From Streptomyces capitiformicae (GTDB taxonomy: Bacteria; Actinomycetota; Actinomycetes; Streptomycetales; Streptomycetaceae), in contig NZ_CP022161.1 in assembly GCF_002214185.1 (NCBI RefSeq), positions 3,781,767 through 3,845,766 on the forward strand: 64,000 nucleotides of DNA, written 5' to 3'. Of this stretch, positions 54,301 to 64,000 are shown one piece after another (position 1 is the first letter of the stretch; each line of letters opens with the position of its first letter). The translations under genes were made by a program, and so were the position numbers. The notes under the pieces were generated by a model. It was not told the DNA's origin. It saw only the letters and a list, made by a program, of their open reading frames with translations, and did not search any database.

Positions 54301-56505
54301 CAGGTCGTACGACGAGGACGGCGTCCACACGCCGGAGGCGAGGTCGGTCGTCTCGAAGGGGATGTAGCCGCGTCCGCCGAACTCGTCCAGGAACGCGTAC
54401 CACTTCTCCTCGGTGTTGGACTTGAACACCAGCGGGCCCTCGGCGGCGTTCATCGCGCCCTTGCCGATGCCCTCGGCGACCGCGTCCCACGACAGGTTCA
54501 GCAGCGAGCTGCTCTTCTCCTCGAAGACGAACTTGCTGTTGGGGGTGGAGGAGGTGTTGTTCCGCTCGTCCTTGGAGAGGCGGAAGTACGTGCCGTCGTG
54601 CTGGATGACCGTGGAGTCGATGACGGAGTAGCCGCGGTCGATCCAGATCTTGGGCTCGCTGAAGGTGTGGAAGTCGCGGGTCGTCGCGTACATCATGCGG
54701 TTGTACGTGTCGCCGGAGTGCGCCTCGTTGTCGTACAGCTTCGACGCCCAGAAGACCACGTACTCGCCGAGCTTCTCGTCGTAGTACGCCTCGGGGGCCC
54801 AGGTGTTGCCGGCCGCGTCGGGGGAGACCTTGACCAGGCGCTGGTCGGTCCAGTTCACCAGGTCGGTGGACTCCCAGACCATGATGGACTTGCTGCCGGT
54901 GCGCTGCGAGCGGTCCCAGTCGCCGTTGCCGTAGATCCTGAGGTCGGTGGCGATCTGGTAGAACTTGTCGCCCTCCGGGGAGCGGATGATGAACGGGTCG
55001 CGCAGGCCCTTCTCGCCGAGGGTGGAGGTCAGGACGGGCTTGCCGTCGTTCAACTCCCGCCACTTCAGCGGGTCGTTGCCCTTGCTGAGCGCGAAGTAGA
55101 GCTGCTCGCCGTCCGAGGTGCCCTCGCCGGTGAAGTAGCTGAACATGTAGCCCTTGAGGGCTTCCTTCTTCGGCAGTTCCGGCACCTTCGCGGTGAAGGC
55201 GCGGGTCGTCGTGGCGTCGCCCTTGGTGACCGTGGCGGTCAGCTCGACCATGGTGGCGCCGTCGCCGTGCGCGGGACGGTGGACCACACCGTCGGCGGCG
55301 ATCACGTCCGGCTTCGCGGAGGACCAGGCGACCTTCGTGCCGAGGGTGCCGTCCGTGGGGAGGGTGAGGTTGCCGCGTACGTCGTCGAGGTTGTGGACGG
55401 TCAGTGCCTCGGCGGCCTGCTCGGTGGCCGTCTTGTCGTCGAAGGCGGGCAGGACCGTGACCTCGAAGGTCTTGGTGTCGGTGACGGTGCCCTTCTTCAG
55501 GGTCGCCGTGAGCGTGGCGTGGCCGTTCGGCTCACCGGCGGCGGGCCGGGTCACCGCGCCGGAGTCCGAGACGACGCCGGTGTTGTCGCTCTTCCAGCTG
55601 ATGGACGAGCCGCCGGCCGTGCCGGTCTTCGGCAGGTTCAGGTCGGCGGTCACCGCGCTGGTGTCGCCCAGGCTGAGGGCGGCCTTGTCGTCGGCGACGC
55701 CCTGGGTGGCCACGGGCAGCGAGAGCTGCTCGACCTCGGTGGCGGCGAGGGCACGGTCGTACACCCGGAAGTCGCGGATCTTGCCCTTGAAGAGCTTGTC
55801 GCCGGAGTAGACCGACTTGCCTATGTGGTTGGCGGTGGTGGTGCCGGACCCGATGGCGCCCGGAGTGATGGTGACCGAGGTGTTGCGGCCGACCTCCACG
55901 CCGTCCTCGTACAGCACGCCCGTGTTGCCGGTCTGCGTGTAGGTGAGCTGCTTCCAGACCGCACGGGTCAGGTTGTGAGAGTCGGAGGGCCTGGTGTTCT
56001 GCTCGGTCGACCAGTTGCCCGTCGCGATGGAGGTGCGCAGCGAGTTGCCGGTGGCGAAGAGATAGCCGTTGCCGTTGCCGCCGCTGGTGTTGCCGAAGCC
56101 GTAGATGAAGTACGGAGTCGTCTGCGACTCGTCGATCAGCACGTCCAGGGAGACGCTGATCGAGTTCATGCCCTTCATGACGTCGTTGGGCACCTTGACG
56201 TAGGTGTCGGAGCCGTTGAAGGCGAGCCCCTGGCCGGTGCCCGTCCAGCCGGCGGTGCCGTTCACCGTGCCGTCGCGGCCGTTGCCGGAGGCGTCGGTGA
56301 CGGTGGTGCCGGACGTGGCGTCGAGCTTGTACCAGAGGGCCAGACCGTCGGTGATCTCGGCGCTGTCCGCGCTGGTCGCGCTGTCCGCCGCGAAGCCGGG
56401 CGCGGTCGGTCCGGCGAGGCCCAGGAGCAGCGACGCGGCGGTCAGCCCGGCGAGCGGACCCGCCCAGCGTCTCGCGCGGCCGCGCAGACCTGCGATGTAC
56501 GTCAT
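51316..56505 (-). CDS. Giant exported dual-GH43 arabinan/xylan hydrolase
   Basis: A 1729-residue secreted multidomain glycanase. A signal peptide (about 1-40) leads to a LamG-like domain (about 45-225), two atypical Ig-like domains (about 235-415), a first GH43-type propeller (about 420-760, LRDPFIIRS near 504), another Ig-like domain (770-840), a second LamG domain (850-1065), a linker domain (to 1145), a second GH43 propeller (about 1148-1423, NADPNI near 1157, IDPAVF and EGTF motifs), PKD-type repeats (about 1425-1605) and a C-terminal beta domain. The likely targets are arabinan or arabinoxylan side chains. The ATG at 56505 begins the signal peptide; a promoter is visible upstream. Two GH43 units in one chain are uncommon. 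Confidence 0.9.
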   Translation of the reverse strand: MTYIAGLRGRARRWAGPLAGLTAASLLLGLAGPTAPGFAADSATSADSAEITDGLALWYKLDATSGTTVTDASGNGRDGTVNGTAGWTGTGQGLAFNGSDTYVKVPNDVMKGMNSISVSLDVLIDESQTTPYFIYGFGNTSGGNGNGYLFATGNSLRTSIATGNWSTEQNTRPSDSHNLTRAVWKQLTYTQTGNTGVLYEDGVEVGRNTSVTITPGAIGSGTTTANHIGKSVYSGDKLFKGKIRDFRVYDRALAATEVEQLSLPVATQGVADDKAALSLGDTSAVTADLNLPKTGTAGGSSISWKSDNTGVVSDSGAVTRPAAGEPNGHATLTATLKKGTVTDTKTFEVTVLPAFDDKTATEQAAEALTVHNLDDVRGNLTLPTDGTLGTKVAWSSAKPDVIAADGVVHRPAHGDGATMVELTATVTKGDATTTRAFTAKVPELPKKEALKGYMFSYFTGEGTSDGEQLYFALSKGNDPLKWRELNDGKPVLTSTLGEKGLRDPFIIRSPEGDKFYQIATDLRIYGNGDWDRSQRTGSKSIMVWESTDLVNWTDQRLVKVSPDAAGNTWAPEAYYDEKLGEYVVFWASKLYDNEAHSGDTYNRMMYATTRDFHTFSEPKIWIDRGYSVIDSTVIQHDGTYFRLSKDERNNTSSTPNSKFVFEEKSSSLLNLSWDAVAEGIGKGAMNAAEGPLVFKSNTEEKWYAFLDEFGGRGYIPFETTDLASGVWTPSSSYDLPSKPRHGTVLPVTQAEYDRLLTTYQPDQIIRSVEDIKVETRVGQAPVLPATVIAESADGVKRPVAVTWADVPASQYAQVGTFTVEGTLPGDATIDVRAEVTVSEEGPDVPADLVLHYGFDETGGNIARDSSGHGYHGTYVRTPGFGTGVDGGSFKMSGGNSSSSSPYVKIPNGVLKDAGSVTVSTYVKWKGGDNFQWLFGLGPDSNKYLFATPSNGGGKLFSAITKATWSGEKQMIGGSQLTQNEWKHLTVTLNGSTETAILYVDGAEAARVNGVTIKPSELYDSAKDYSGYIGKSMYSPDPYFGGEVDDFRIYNRALTPAEILELAGNTTGIAVATHPALKVDAIVNDKDSTIVLPLTEGSDVTALAPEFTLAHGAAISPASGTLHDFTEPVTYEVTGSDGKKRTWTVSALIMKSPVLPGLNADPNITRFGDTFYMYPTTDGFPGWSGTQFKAYSSKDLVHWEDHGVILDLGPDVSWADSRAWAPAIEEKNGKYYFYFCADANIGVAVSDSPTGPFKDVLGKPLLKAGDHTGQMIDPAVFTDDDGQSYLYWGNGRAYVVPLNDDMVSFDASKVTDITPSGYNEGTFVIKRKGTYYFMWSENDTRDENYRVAYATGPSPTGPWTKQGVILEKDLSLGIKGPGHHSVVHVPNTDDWYIAYHRFAIPGGDGTHRETTIDKLEFDADGLLKKVVPTLESIAPVTIARAGQDAEGTEGDRIELGGTVSGAGSPKWTVEEGAPCTFTDTTSAKTTVTCTDNGTYTVTLTGGRSSDSATVKVTNAAPAIGSASGPKSPVSVGRTATVTATFSDAGTGDTHTCEVDWKDGTQPTAGKITATGCQAQHTYTKAGIHRPVVTVTDDDGAADGTTLAELIVYDRAAGPAIGNGGFTTPTGKAAFSFNARYNWAGTVPSGKAAFDFDRGKLKLRSTGSDWLVVTGSKAVYQGSGTVNGKSGYAFRITATDGPDTFQIKIWKLAGGEVVYENMAAKTTGIMVGNLS

Positions 56506-56634
56506 GTGGTGATTCCCTGCTGAAGGCACGGCTGATGAAGGGGCGGAACAGAGGGCGGAACGAAGGGCGGAGCAAGGCAAGCGGAAAGGGGCCGAGGCGA
56601 TGGCCCTCGTCCCTGGGTGCCCCGCCGTTTCGGC

Positions 56635-56663
56635 CGTGTAACGTCGTGTTGCGAGAGTGTCAA
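56635..56663 (-). promoter_or_regulatory. Promoter of the GH43 gene
   Basis: On the minus strand a perfect -35 ttgaca (56663-56658) is followed after 17 bp by tacacg (56640-56635). It would give a leader of about 125 bases for the GH43 gene. A second TTGACG lies about 20 bp further upstream. Confidence 0.5.
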
Positions 56664-56771
56664 TCGACGTGTGGTGGGGCGTCAAGGGGAATCGAACAAT
56701 GTCCGACAGGTCGAACGAGTTGCTCCAGGGGGATCCTCAGGGGGGATGCTCGGTGCCCCTTGCCGCTCGCC

Positions 56772-57014
56772 CTACTTGCCCGGCGTACCCGTCACGGGGA
56801 GTACCAACTCCCACGTGTCGACGGCGAGATCCAGCTTCATGCCGTGCCGTTCGTACGGTGCGAGGGCGCCGCTGCTGTTGTCGGTGTCCACGCCGAGGCC
56901 GATACGGTCCCGGCCCAGCGCCGCGTAGTGGCCGAAGGCGTGCCGGAGGAGATGGCTGCCGAGAGCCCGGCCGCGCGCCTCGGGCAGGACGCCCGGGTTG
57001 GCGATCCGGGCCAT
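56772..57014 (-). pseudogene. GNAT acetyltransferase C-terminal remnant
   Basis: From the ATG at 57014 the 80-codon frame encodes only the second half of a GNAT fold: the acetyl-CoA loop region (VLPEARGRALGSHLLRHAFG), the GLGVDTDNSSGALAPYERHGM segment and the final DTWELVL strand. The N-terminal half of such enzymes, about 70-150 residues, has no counterpart upstream; the frame there is unrelated in character. It is probably a truncated gene. Confidence 0.6.
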
Positions 57015-57172
57015 GGTCGTGCGGTCGTTGCGCGTGCGCATGGCCGCCGCGTCATCCTGTGATGCTCCTCCCCGTCGCCCATGGCCGTATCCACATGGCC
57101 AGGTCGTGAGGGAGTCGGCCTCCCGCCCCCGGACCACGGACAGGATCTGTATCGCCGCCGAGGCGCACGGGC

Positions 57173-58894
57173 TCAGTGCTCGCGGCACCACTGCTGGTAC
57201 CCCGCCACGGCCGTCGGCAGGGTCGGGAAGATCCGGTCGCTGCCGACCGACTCCGCGAGCCCGTACGCCCGCAACTCGTCCCACAGGTCCTGCTTGACGC
57301 GGGCGAGGGCGAAGACGATGCCCCGGCGGTTCAGTTCGCGGCGGAGTTCGTCGAGGGCGTCGAGGGCGGTGATGTCGACCTCGACGTTCGCCTCGGTGTT
57401 GAGGAGGAACCAGCGGACGGTCTCCCCGTGCTCCTCCTGTTCGTCCACGGAGGCCAGGGAGCGGCGGCGGAAGTCCTCGGCGTTGGCGAAGAACAGCGGG
57501 GAGTCGTAGCGGTAGACGAGGAGGCCGGGGATCGTCCTGGCCTCGGCGTAGTCGTCGACGTCGTGCATTCCGGCCACCCCCGGGACGAGTCCCTCCACGG
57601 CGTCGTGCGGCCGGGCCACGCGCGTCAGCAGCTCGGCCACGGACAGGCCGACGGCCACCAGGACGCCGTACAGGATGCCCCAGGCGAGCACCCCGGCCAG
57701 ACAGCCGACCGCGAGGAGTGCCTCCCGGCGCCGGAAGGAGGCCAGGCGGCGGAAGCCGGCCAGATCGACCATGTGGACGGCGGCGTAGACCACGATCGCG
57801 CCCAGCACGGCCGAGGGGGTCCGGGTCAGCAGCGAGCCGAGGAAGAGCAGGACGGCGAGCACCGCCACCCCTGAGACCAGCGTGTACGCCTGGCTGCGGG
57901 CGCCCGCCGTGGAGGCGAGCGCGGTACGGCTGGCGCTGCTGCTGACCGGCATGCCGTGCAGCACCCCCGCGCCCAGGTTGGCGGCGCCCAGGGCCAGGAA
58001 CTCCTGGTTCGGGTCGAGCCTCGGGCCCTTGTCCTCATGGACGGTGAAGGCGCGTGCGGTGAGGACGACGTCCGTGTAGCTGACGAGGAGGACGCCCAGG
58101 GCGGGCAGCAACAGGGAGGGCAGCTCGGACAGGTCCGGCACGGTGAGTCCCGGCAGGCCGGACGGGATCTCGCCGATCACGTCGATGCCGTGGCGGTCGT
58201 CGAGGTCGAGGGTGACCACGGCGACCGTACCGAGGACGACGGCCAGCAGGGGGCCCGGGAGCATACGGGAGAGGCGGGGCACCGCGAAGACGAAGGCGAT
58301 GGCGATCACGGAGAGCACGACGGTGGGCCAGTGGGCGTCCCCCAGGTGCCGGACGAAGGACCACAGCTTGGGGAAGAAGTCCTCGCCGCTCGTCTCCACC
58401 CCGGCGAGCTTGGGTAGCTGGTCCATGATCATGATCAGCGCCAGGCCCGCGAGGTAGCCGATCAGGACCGGACGGGAGAGCAGGTCCGCGACGAAGCCGA
58501 GGCGTACGGCCCAGGCCAGCAGACAGAGCAGGGCGACCGCGATCGCCAGGACCGCCGCGAGCGTGGCGTACCGCTGGGCGTCGCCCTTCGCGAGAGGGCC
58601 GATCACCGCCGCCGTCATCAGGGCGGCCGTCGACTCCGGGCCGACCGACAGGAGGCGGGAGGAACCGAGGAGGGGGTACAGGGCGAGGGCGGGCAGCATG
58701 GCCCACAGGCCGACCACGGGGGGCAGTCCGGCCACGACCGCGTACGCCATGACCTGGGGGACGAGGTACGCGGCCACGGTCGCGCCGGCGATCAGGTCGC
58801 CCCGCAGCCACGAGCGCCGGTAGCCGAGGAGCATGGCGAGGCCGGGCGTCAGGCGGCGCCACACCGGTGTGCTTTCGCCCGAGCCGCGGGCCAT
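57173..58894 (-). CDS. SulP-family anion transporter with STAS domain
   Basis: A 573-residue inorganic anion transporter (sulfate, bicarbonate or similar). About 11-14 membrane helices fill residues 15-425, with the SulP signature region AAYLVPQVMAYAVVAGLPPVVGLW near the start and MPVSSSASRTALASTAGARSQ in the core. A C-terminal cytoplasmic STAS domain (about 450-565) carries the NVEVDITALDALDELR element. The ATG at 58894 is followed by a basic N-terminus. A 13-bp word (ccgtgacctttgt) is repeated just upstream of the start. No carbonic anhydrase or sulfate-reduction gene is adjacent, so the anion is unknown. Confidence 0.93.
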   Translation of the reverse strand: MARGSGESTPVWRRLTPGLAMLLGYRRSWLRGDLIAGATVAAYLVPQVMAYAVVAGLPPVVGLWAMLPALALYPLLGSSRLLSVGPESTAALMTAAVIGPLAKGDAQRYATLAAVLAIAVALLCLLAWAVRLGFVADLLSRPVLIGYLAGLALIMIMDQLPKLAGVETSGEDFFPKLWSFVRHLGDAHWPTVVLSVIAIAFVFAVPRLSRMLPGPLLAVVLGTVAVVTLDLDDRHGIDVIGEIPSGLPGLTVPDLSELPSLLLPALGVLLVSYTDVVLTARAFTVHEDKGPRLDPNQEFLALGAANLGAGVLHGMPVSSSASRTALASTAGARSQAYTLVSGVAVLAVLLFLGSLLTRTPSAVLGAIVVYAAVHMVDLAGFRRLASFRRREALLAVGCLAGVLAWGILYGVLVAVGLSVAELLTRVARPHDAVEGLVPGVAGMHDVDDYAEARTIPGLLVYRYDSPLFFANAEDFRRRSLASVDEQEEHGETVRWFLLNTEANVEVDITALDALDELRRELNRRGIVFALARVKQDLWDELRAYGLAESVGSDRIFPTLPTAVAGYQQWCREH

Positions 58895-59030
58895 GCGTCT
58901 CCGTTCGTCCGTGACCTTTGTCCGTGACCTTTGTCCGTGATCTCAGGATCCACCGCACGCCGGTGTTCCGCGACGTACCGCCGCTGCTGTCTGTCCGGGA
59001 CGGCATGGCGCGTACAGGTGAATCGCGGCG

Positions 59031-61024
<1,994 letters not shown>

Positions 61025-61135
61025 CTTCGCCCGAGCAACCGAAAAGGCACCACAGGCCTTCCACGTGCTGTCAATTGTCCGTCAGGCGGATCGTGGGGGC
61101 GGCGAAGAAAGTCGGCCGGGCACCCTCAGGTGAAA

Positions 61136-61876
61136 TCAGGCCGCCACCGGCAGCCCCGGTGTGCGGAAGACGCGCTGGTCGGCGTCGACCGCGAACACCT
61201 CGCAGCCCTCCCTCGCGGCGGCCCACTCGATACCCTCGGCCCCCATCGCGAACGCGGCCGTCGCCGTGGCGTCGGCCTCCGTGAGGGTCGGCGCCACGAC
61301 CGTCAGGCTCAGCAGGCCCGTCGCCGGGCGGCCGGTGCGGCCGTCGAGAATGTGGTCGCCGCGTTCGTAACGGGCGGACGTCGCGACCGCGCCCTCGGTG
61401 ATCGACAGGACCGTGCAGAGCCGGTCGGCCCGCTCGGGGTGGCGTACACCCACCCGCCACGGGCCCCCGGTCGCGGCCACGTCACCACCGGCGTTGAGGC
61501 ACAGCCGCTTCGCACCCCGGGCCGTGAGCAGCTCCGCGGCCCGCTGCACGGCCCACCCCTTCACCATGGCGCAGGGGTCGAGCCCGCGCCCCGGCAGCCG
61601 TACGTCGAACGCACCACCGGTCGCCACCCGGTACTCCTCGCACAGATCGAGGACCTCGACCAGATCCGGGCTGAGCTCGTGTGGGGCGAGCTCACCCCGG
61701 TCCAGCCGGGACACCTCGCTGTCGGCACGGAACGGACTGAACCGCGCGTCGACCTCGCGCAGCCAGTCGAAAGCCGGTTCCGCGGCCTCGGCGCCGGCGG
61801 CCCCGTTCTCGGTGCCTTCCATGTCCTCGATGATCAGCGAGATCGGGAAACCCATGATGTGTTCGACGCGGCGCAC
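61136..61876 (-). CDS. apbE: FAD:protein FMN transferase (ApbE)
   Basis: A 246-residue ApbE-family enzyme that attaches FMN covalently to a threonine of target proteins through a phosphoester bond. The FAD-binding region has MVKGWAVQRAAELL and LNAGGDVAATGG, and the metal-site region has GDHILDGRTGRPA and TEADATATAAFAMG. No lipobox is visible, unlike periplasmic ApbE of Gram-negative bacteria. The GTG start lies five bases after the stop of the FMN-binding protein gene, its obvious substrate. It is the last gene of the operon. Confidence 0.93.
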   Translation of the reverse strand: MRRVEHIMGFPISLIIEDMEGTENGAAGAEAAEPAFDWLREVDARFSPFRADSEVSRLDRGELAPHELSPDLVEVLDLCEEYRVATGGAFDVRLPGRGLDPCAMVKGWAVQRAAELLTARGAKRLCLNAGGDVAATGGPWRVGVRHPERADRLCTVLSITEGAVATSARYERGDHILDGRTGRPATGLLSLTVVAPTLTEADATATAAFAMGAEGIEWAAAREGCEVFAVDADQRVFRTPGLPVAA

Positions 61877-61881
61877 TCCGA

Positions 61882-62493
61882 TCAGCCCTTCGCGTCGATG
61901 GCGGCCTCGGCCTGCGGGTGGTTCGGCTGCTTCAGCATCTCCACCGCGGTGATCTTGTCGCCCTCGAAGGTCACCTGGCCCTGGACGTCACCCTTGGAGG
62001 TGCCGACGGCCGAATCCGCGACGGTCTGGCTCGCGCTCTGAGCCGACTCCTCGGAAGCGGAGCCCGACGAGGAACCGGACGACGAGGAAGCCGACTTCGC
62101 GTTCTCGTCGATCGCCGCCTGGAGGGACTCCTTGTAGCCCCCACTGGTGATGGTGGCACCGGAGACGGTGTCGATGTCGGCGCTCTGCGCTTGCAGCGTC
62201 TCCTCGATCAGGACCGGCACCGCCGCCTCGGTCTGCGGATGGTTCGGCTGCTGGAGCATCGCGACAGCGGTGATCTTCTCGCCCTGGAAGGTCGCCTGGA
62301 CCTGGACGGGACCCTTTTCGGTGGCGACGGTCGTGCCCGCGACCACGTTGGAGCCCGCCGCGGCCGACGCGGAGGCCGAGGGGTTCGGCGCGGCGGACTG
62401 CGTGGTGGTCGTGGCGCCGGCCGAGGGGGCGTAACGCCAGACGGGAACGAGAGCCGCGGCGCTCAGGACAAGGGCAGGTATCGCTCGTTTCAC
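61882..62493 (-). CDS. Membrane FMN-binding protein with partial second domain
   Basis: A 203-residue exported protein. An N-terminal membrane segment (about 4-20) and Ser/Ala spacer precede an FMN_bind domain (about 50-130) with the flavinylation motif DTVSGATITSGGY; the threonine after SGA is the ApbE target. A Ser/Gly-rich linker follows, then the beginning of a second FMN_bind domain (GDVQGQVTFEGDKITAVEML to the end) that stops before its own SGAT motif. It probably carries electrons on covalent FMN outside the membrane between the reductase upstream and an acceptor. Confidence 0.9.
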   Translation of the reverse strand: MKRAIPALVLSAAALVPVWRYAPSAGATTTTQSAAPNPSASASAAAGSNVVAGTTVATEKGPVQVQATFQGEKITAVAMLQQPNHPQTEAAVPVLIEETLQAQSADIDTVSGATITSGGYKESLQAAIDENAKSASSSSGSSSGSASEESAQSASQTVADSAVGTSKGDVQGQVTFEGDKITAVEMLKQPNHPQAEAAIDAKG

Positions 62494-62503
62494 GGTGTCT
62501 TCC

Positions 62504-63847
62504 TCATCCCGCCAGGCTGAAGCGTTCGAAGTGGATCTGCGGCTTGGGCACGTTCAGTTCGCTCAGATTGCCCAGCACCGCCTTCATCATCGGCGGCGGC
62601 CCGCACAGGAACACGTCCCGGTCGGCGATGTCCGGCACCATCCGCAGCAGCTCGCGCGGCGCCAGCAGGTCGGGGGTGACGGGGCCGGACACCAGGTGCA
62701 GCTCGGCGCCCTTGTCGAAGGCCAGCTGCTGGAGCTCGGTGTAGAGGACCGCGTCCTGCTTGGTGGCCACGCGGTAGATGACCACGGCGTGCCCCTCGAT
62801 CTCCTCCAGCAGGGCCCGGATGGGGGTCACCCCGACGCCGCCGGCGATCAGCACGGACTCCGGCCGGGTGCGGTGCATCGCGGTGAAGGCACCGTACGGG
62901 CCCTCGGCGAACACACGGGTGCCGACCTTCACATGCCGCAGCGCGGCGGAGCCGGCGCCGGCCGCCTTCGCGGTCAGCCGCAGCTGCTTGCCGTCGGGCG
63001 CCGCCGACAGCGAGAACGGGTTGGCCTGCCACCAGCGGTCCCGGGTCATGAAGCGCCACAGGAAGAACTGACCGGCCCGCGCGGGCATCCGGTCCAGGTC
63101 ACGGCCGCTCATGTAGATCGAGACGACGTTGTCGGCCTCGGGGACGACGGCGGTGACCCGCAGCTGGTGACGCCAGTTGCGCCACAGCGGCAGCACGAGC
63201 CGGCCCACGAACACCGACGCGAGCGCCACGCCCCACACCGCGTACCAGTACGCCGTGGCCGTCTTGGACGAGGCGAACGTCGTACCCGCCGCGACCTGGT
63301 GTGTGAACGCCAGCACCACCGCGACGTAGGTGTACAGGTGGATGAAGTGCCAGGTCTCGTAGGCGAGCCGGCGCCGGGCGAAGCGGGCCGAGACCACGCC
63401 GATCACGATGATGATGCCGAGCGCGACGATCGCGCGCAGCACGCCCTCGATGGTCTCGGCGAGGTTGATCAGCTGGTTGACCGGGTCCATGCCCGACGAC
63501 TGGGCGTACCCGAAGGCTATGAACACCCCGTGCGCCACCAGCAGCCACAGGACCGAGAAGCCGGTCCAGCGGTGCCAGGAGGTCAGCCGGTCCATGCCGA
63601 TGCGCCGGTCGAACCACGGCAGCCGGGCCACCAGCACCAGCTGGAAAGCCATGAGCAGCGCGCCGAGAAGACCGGCCAGCCGGCCCAGCACGATCAGGGC
63701 GTTCGAGGCGAAGCCCGCCTGGACGAAGAAGACGGTCACCACGGCCACGTTCGCCGCCAGCACGGCGTACAGGCCGGTGCGGGCGACCACTTTGGGGCGC
63801 GCTCCCGAGCGGCTCAGCGCCGCGGGGGGGTGTTGGACAGTGGTCAC
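62504..63847 (-). CDS. Ferric-reductase-like membrane flavin oxidoreductase
   Basis: A 447-residue membrane oxidoreductase. About six helices (about 25-225) form a ferric-reductase-like heme b domain with histidines in SWHRWTGF, VAHGVF, WHFIHLYTY and FTHQVA. An FAD domain (about 235-330, GQFFLWRFM ... NPFSLSAAP) and an NAD(P)H domain (about 335-447, AGGVGVTPIRALLEE and FLCGPPPMMKAV) follow. It would carry electrons from cytoplasmic NAD(P)H across the membrane. I prefer the GTG at 63847 with AGGAG eight bases upstream over a TTG at 63922. The FMN-binding gene starts 11 bp after its stop. Confidence 0.92.
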   Translation of the reverse strand: MTTVQHPPAALSRSGARPKVVARTGLYAVLAANVAVVTVFFVQAGFASNALIVLGRLAGLLGALLMAFQLVLVARLPWFDRRIGMDRLTSWHRWTGFSVLWLLVAHGVFIAFGYAQSSGMDPVNQLINLAETIEGVLRAIVALGIIIVIGVVSARFARRRLAYETWHFIHLYTYVAVVLAFTHQVAAGTTFASSKTATAYWYAVWGVALASVFVGRLVLPLWRNWRHQLRVTAVVPEADNVVSIYMSGRDLDRMPARAGQFFLWRFMTRDRWWQANPFSLSAAPDGKQLRLTAKAAGAGSAALRHVKVGTRVFAEGPYGAFTAMHRTRPESVLIAGGVGVTPIRALLEEIEGHAVVIYRVATKQDAVLYTELQQLAFDKGAELHLVSGPVTPDLLAPRELLRMVPDIADRDVFLCGPPPMMKAVLGNLSELNVPKPQIHFERFSLAG

Positions 63848-64000
63848 GGGGACAGCTCCTGCTCTTGATCGAGTGGGGGTACGAGCTTGTCGCGCGGGAG
63901 CTGTCGTTTTACTGTCGGACAACTTTCAAGTATTTATCGATCTACTTTCGAACTTTGAACCGGCTATGGCGGGACACGATCGGTGACGCAGTATGAGCAT
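63848..64000. promoter_or_regulatory. Divergent promoter region at the right edge
   Basis: Unusually AT-rich upstream DNA of the flavin operon. Around 63919-63932 acaactttcaagta is an imperfect palindrome of the type bound by MarR-family repressors, and related ctttc-gaa words repeat to 63960. A GTG at 63983 opens six codons to the window end and could be the start of a divergent gene, but too little is visible to say. Confidence 0.35.

Noticed and set aside
51757..56523. 1588-codon open frame antisense to the GH43 gene
   Set aside because: It is a GC-driven mirror of the GH43 coding strand: no domain, no ribosome site, and repetitive Val/Gly/Arg composition.

Overview
This 64 kb window is GC-rich, uses G or C at most third codon positions, and carries many genes typical of Streptomyces: an Rpf muralysin, a SpoIIE-type phosphatase, the actinobacterial GlgA/GlgC pair, class F sortase, COG4315 lipoprotein, DUF574 methyltransferase and B-type succinate dehydrogenase. 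It is best read as a Streptomyces (or close relative) chromosomal segment. I saw no rRNA, tRNA, CRISPR array, integrase or intact insertion sequence.

Left part (225-10519): one rightward carbohydrate locus with a solute-binding lipoprotein, two ABC permeases without their own ATPase, a GH3 beta-glycosidase, a GH32 beta-fructosidase and a large secreted GH30 enzyme with two F5/8-type binding domains. A strong hairpin closes it. About 0.8 kb without a convincing gene follows, then panD and a 58-residue proline-rich gene, facing gnd across a 27-bp perfect stem.

13.8-24.5 kb: an Rpf-LysM-M23 cell-wall hydrolase preceded by 21-bp tandem repeats, a DMT-type transporter, an FhuF-like Fe-S protein, glgA-glgC, a wax-ester synthase/DGAT, an unusual SDR with an N-terminal zinc knuckle and no canonical catalytic tyrosine, an HD-fold protein lacking the HD aspartate, and a 57-codon gene.

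24.5-39.2 kb: amidase, lipase-maturation-factor-like membrane protein, PAS-GAF-SpoIIE-HATPase phosphatase, a 14-bp minisatellite (nine perfect copies), an Fpg/Nei glycosylase, a leftward set of universal stress protein, ECF sigma factor, unknown protein and zinc-type anti-sigma factor, a CE4 deacetylase, class F sortase with a divergent surface protein, a DUF4239 protein, a proline-rich wall protein and a COG4315 lipoprotein.

39.5-51.2 kb: a methyltransferase translationally coupled to a PAS-GGDEF-EAL protein, a Ser/Thr kinase, a LysR regulator divergent from sdhCAB with an ATAG-N7-CTAT operator between them, an OlsB/OlsA-like acyltransferase pair (ornithine-lipid synthesis) and an LLM oxidoreductase.

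Right part: a 1729-residue exported protein with two GH43 catalytic domains, a GNAT remnant, a SulP transporter, an MFS remnant, a rifampin monooxygenase (rox) with a possible 19-codon leader ORF, and a three-gene flavin electron-transfer operon (ferric-reductase-like oxidoreductase, FMN-binding protein, ApbE). Several short intergenic repeat elements occur more than once in the window and mark old rearrangement or repeat spread.
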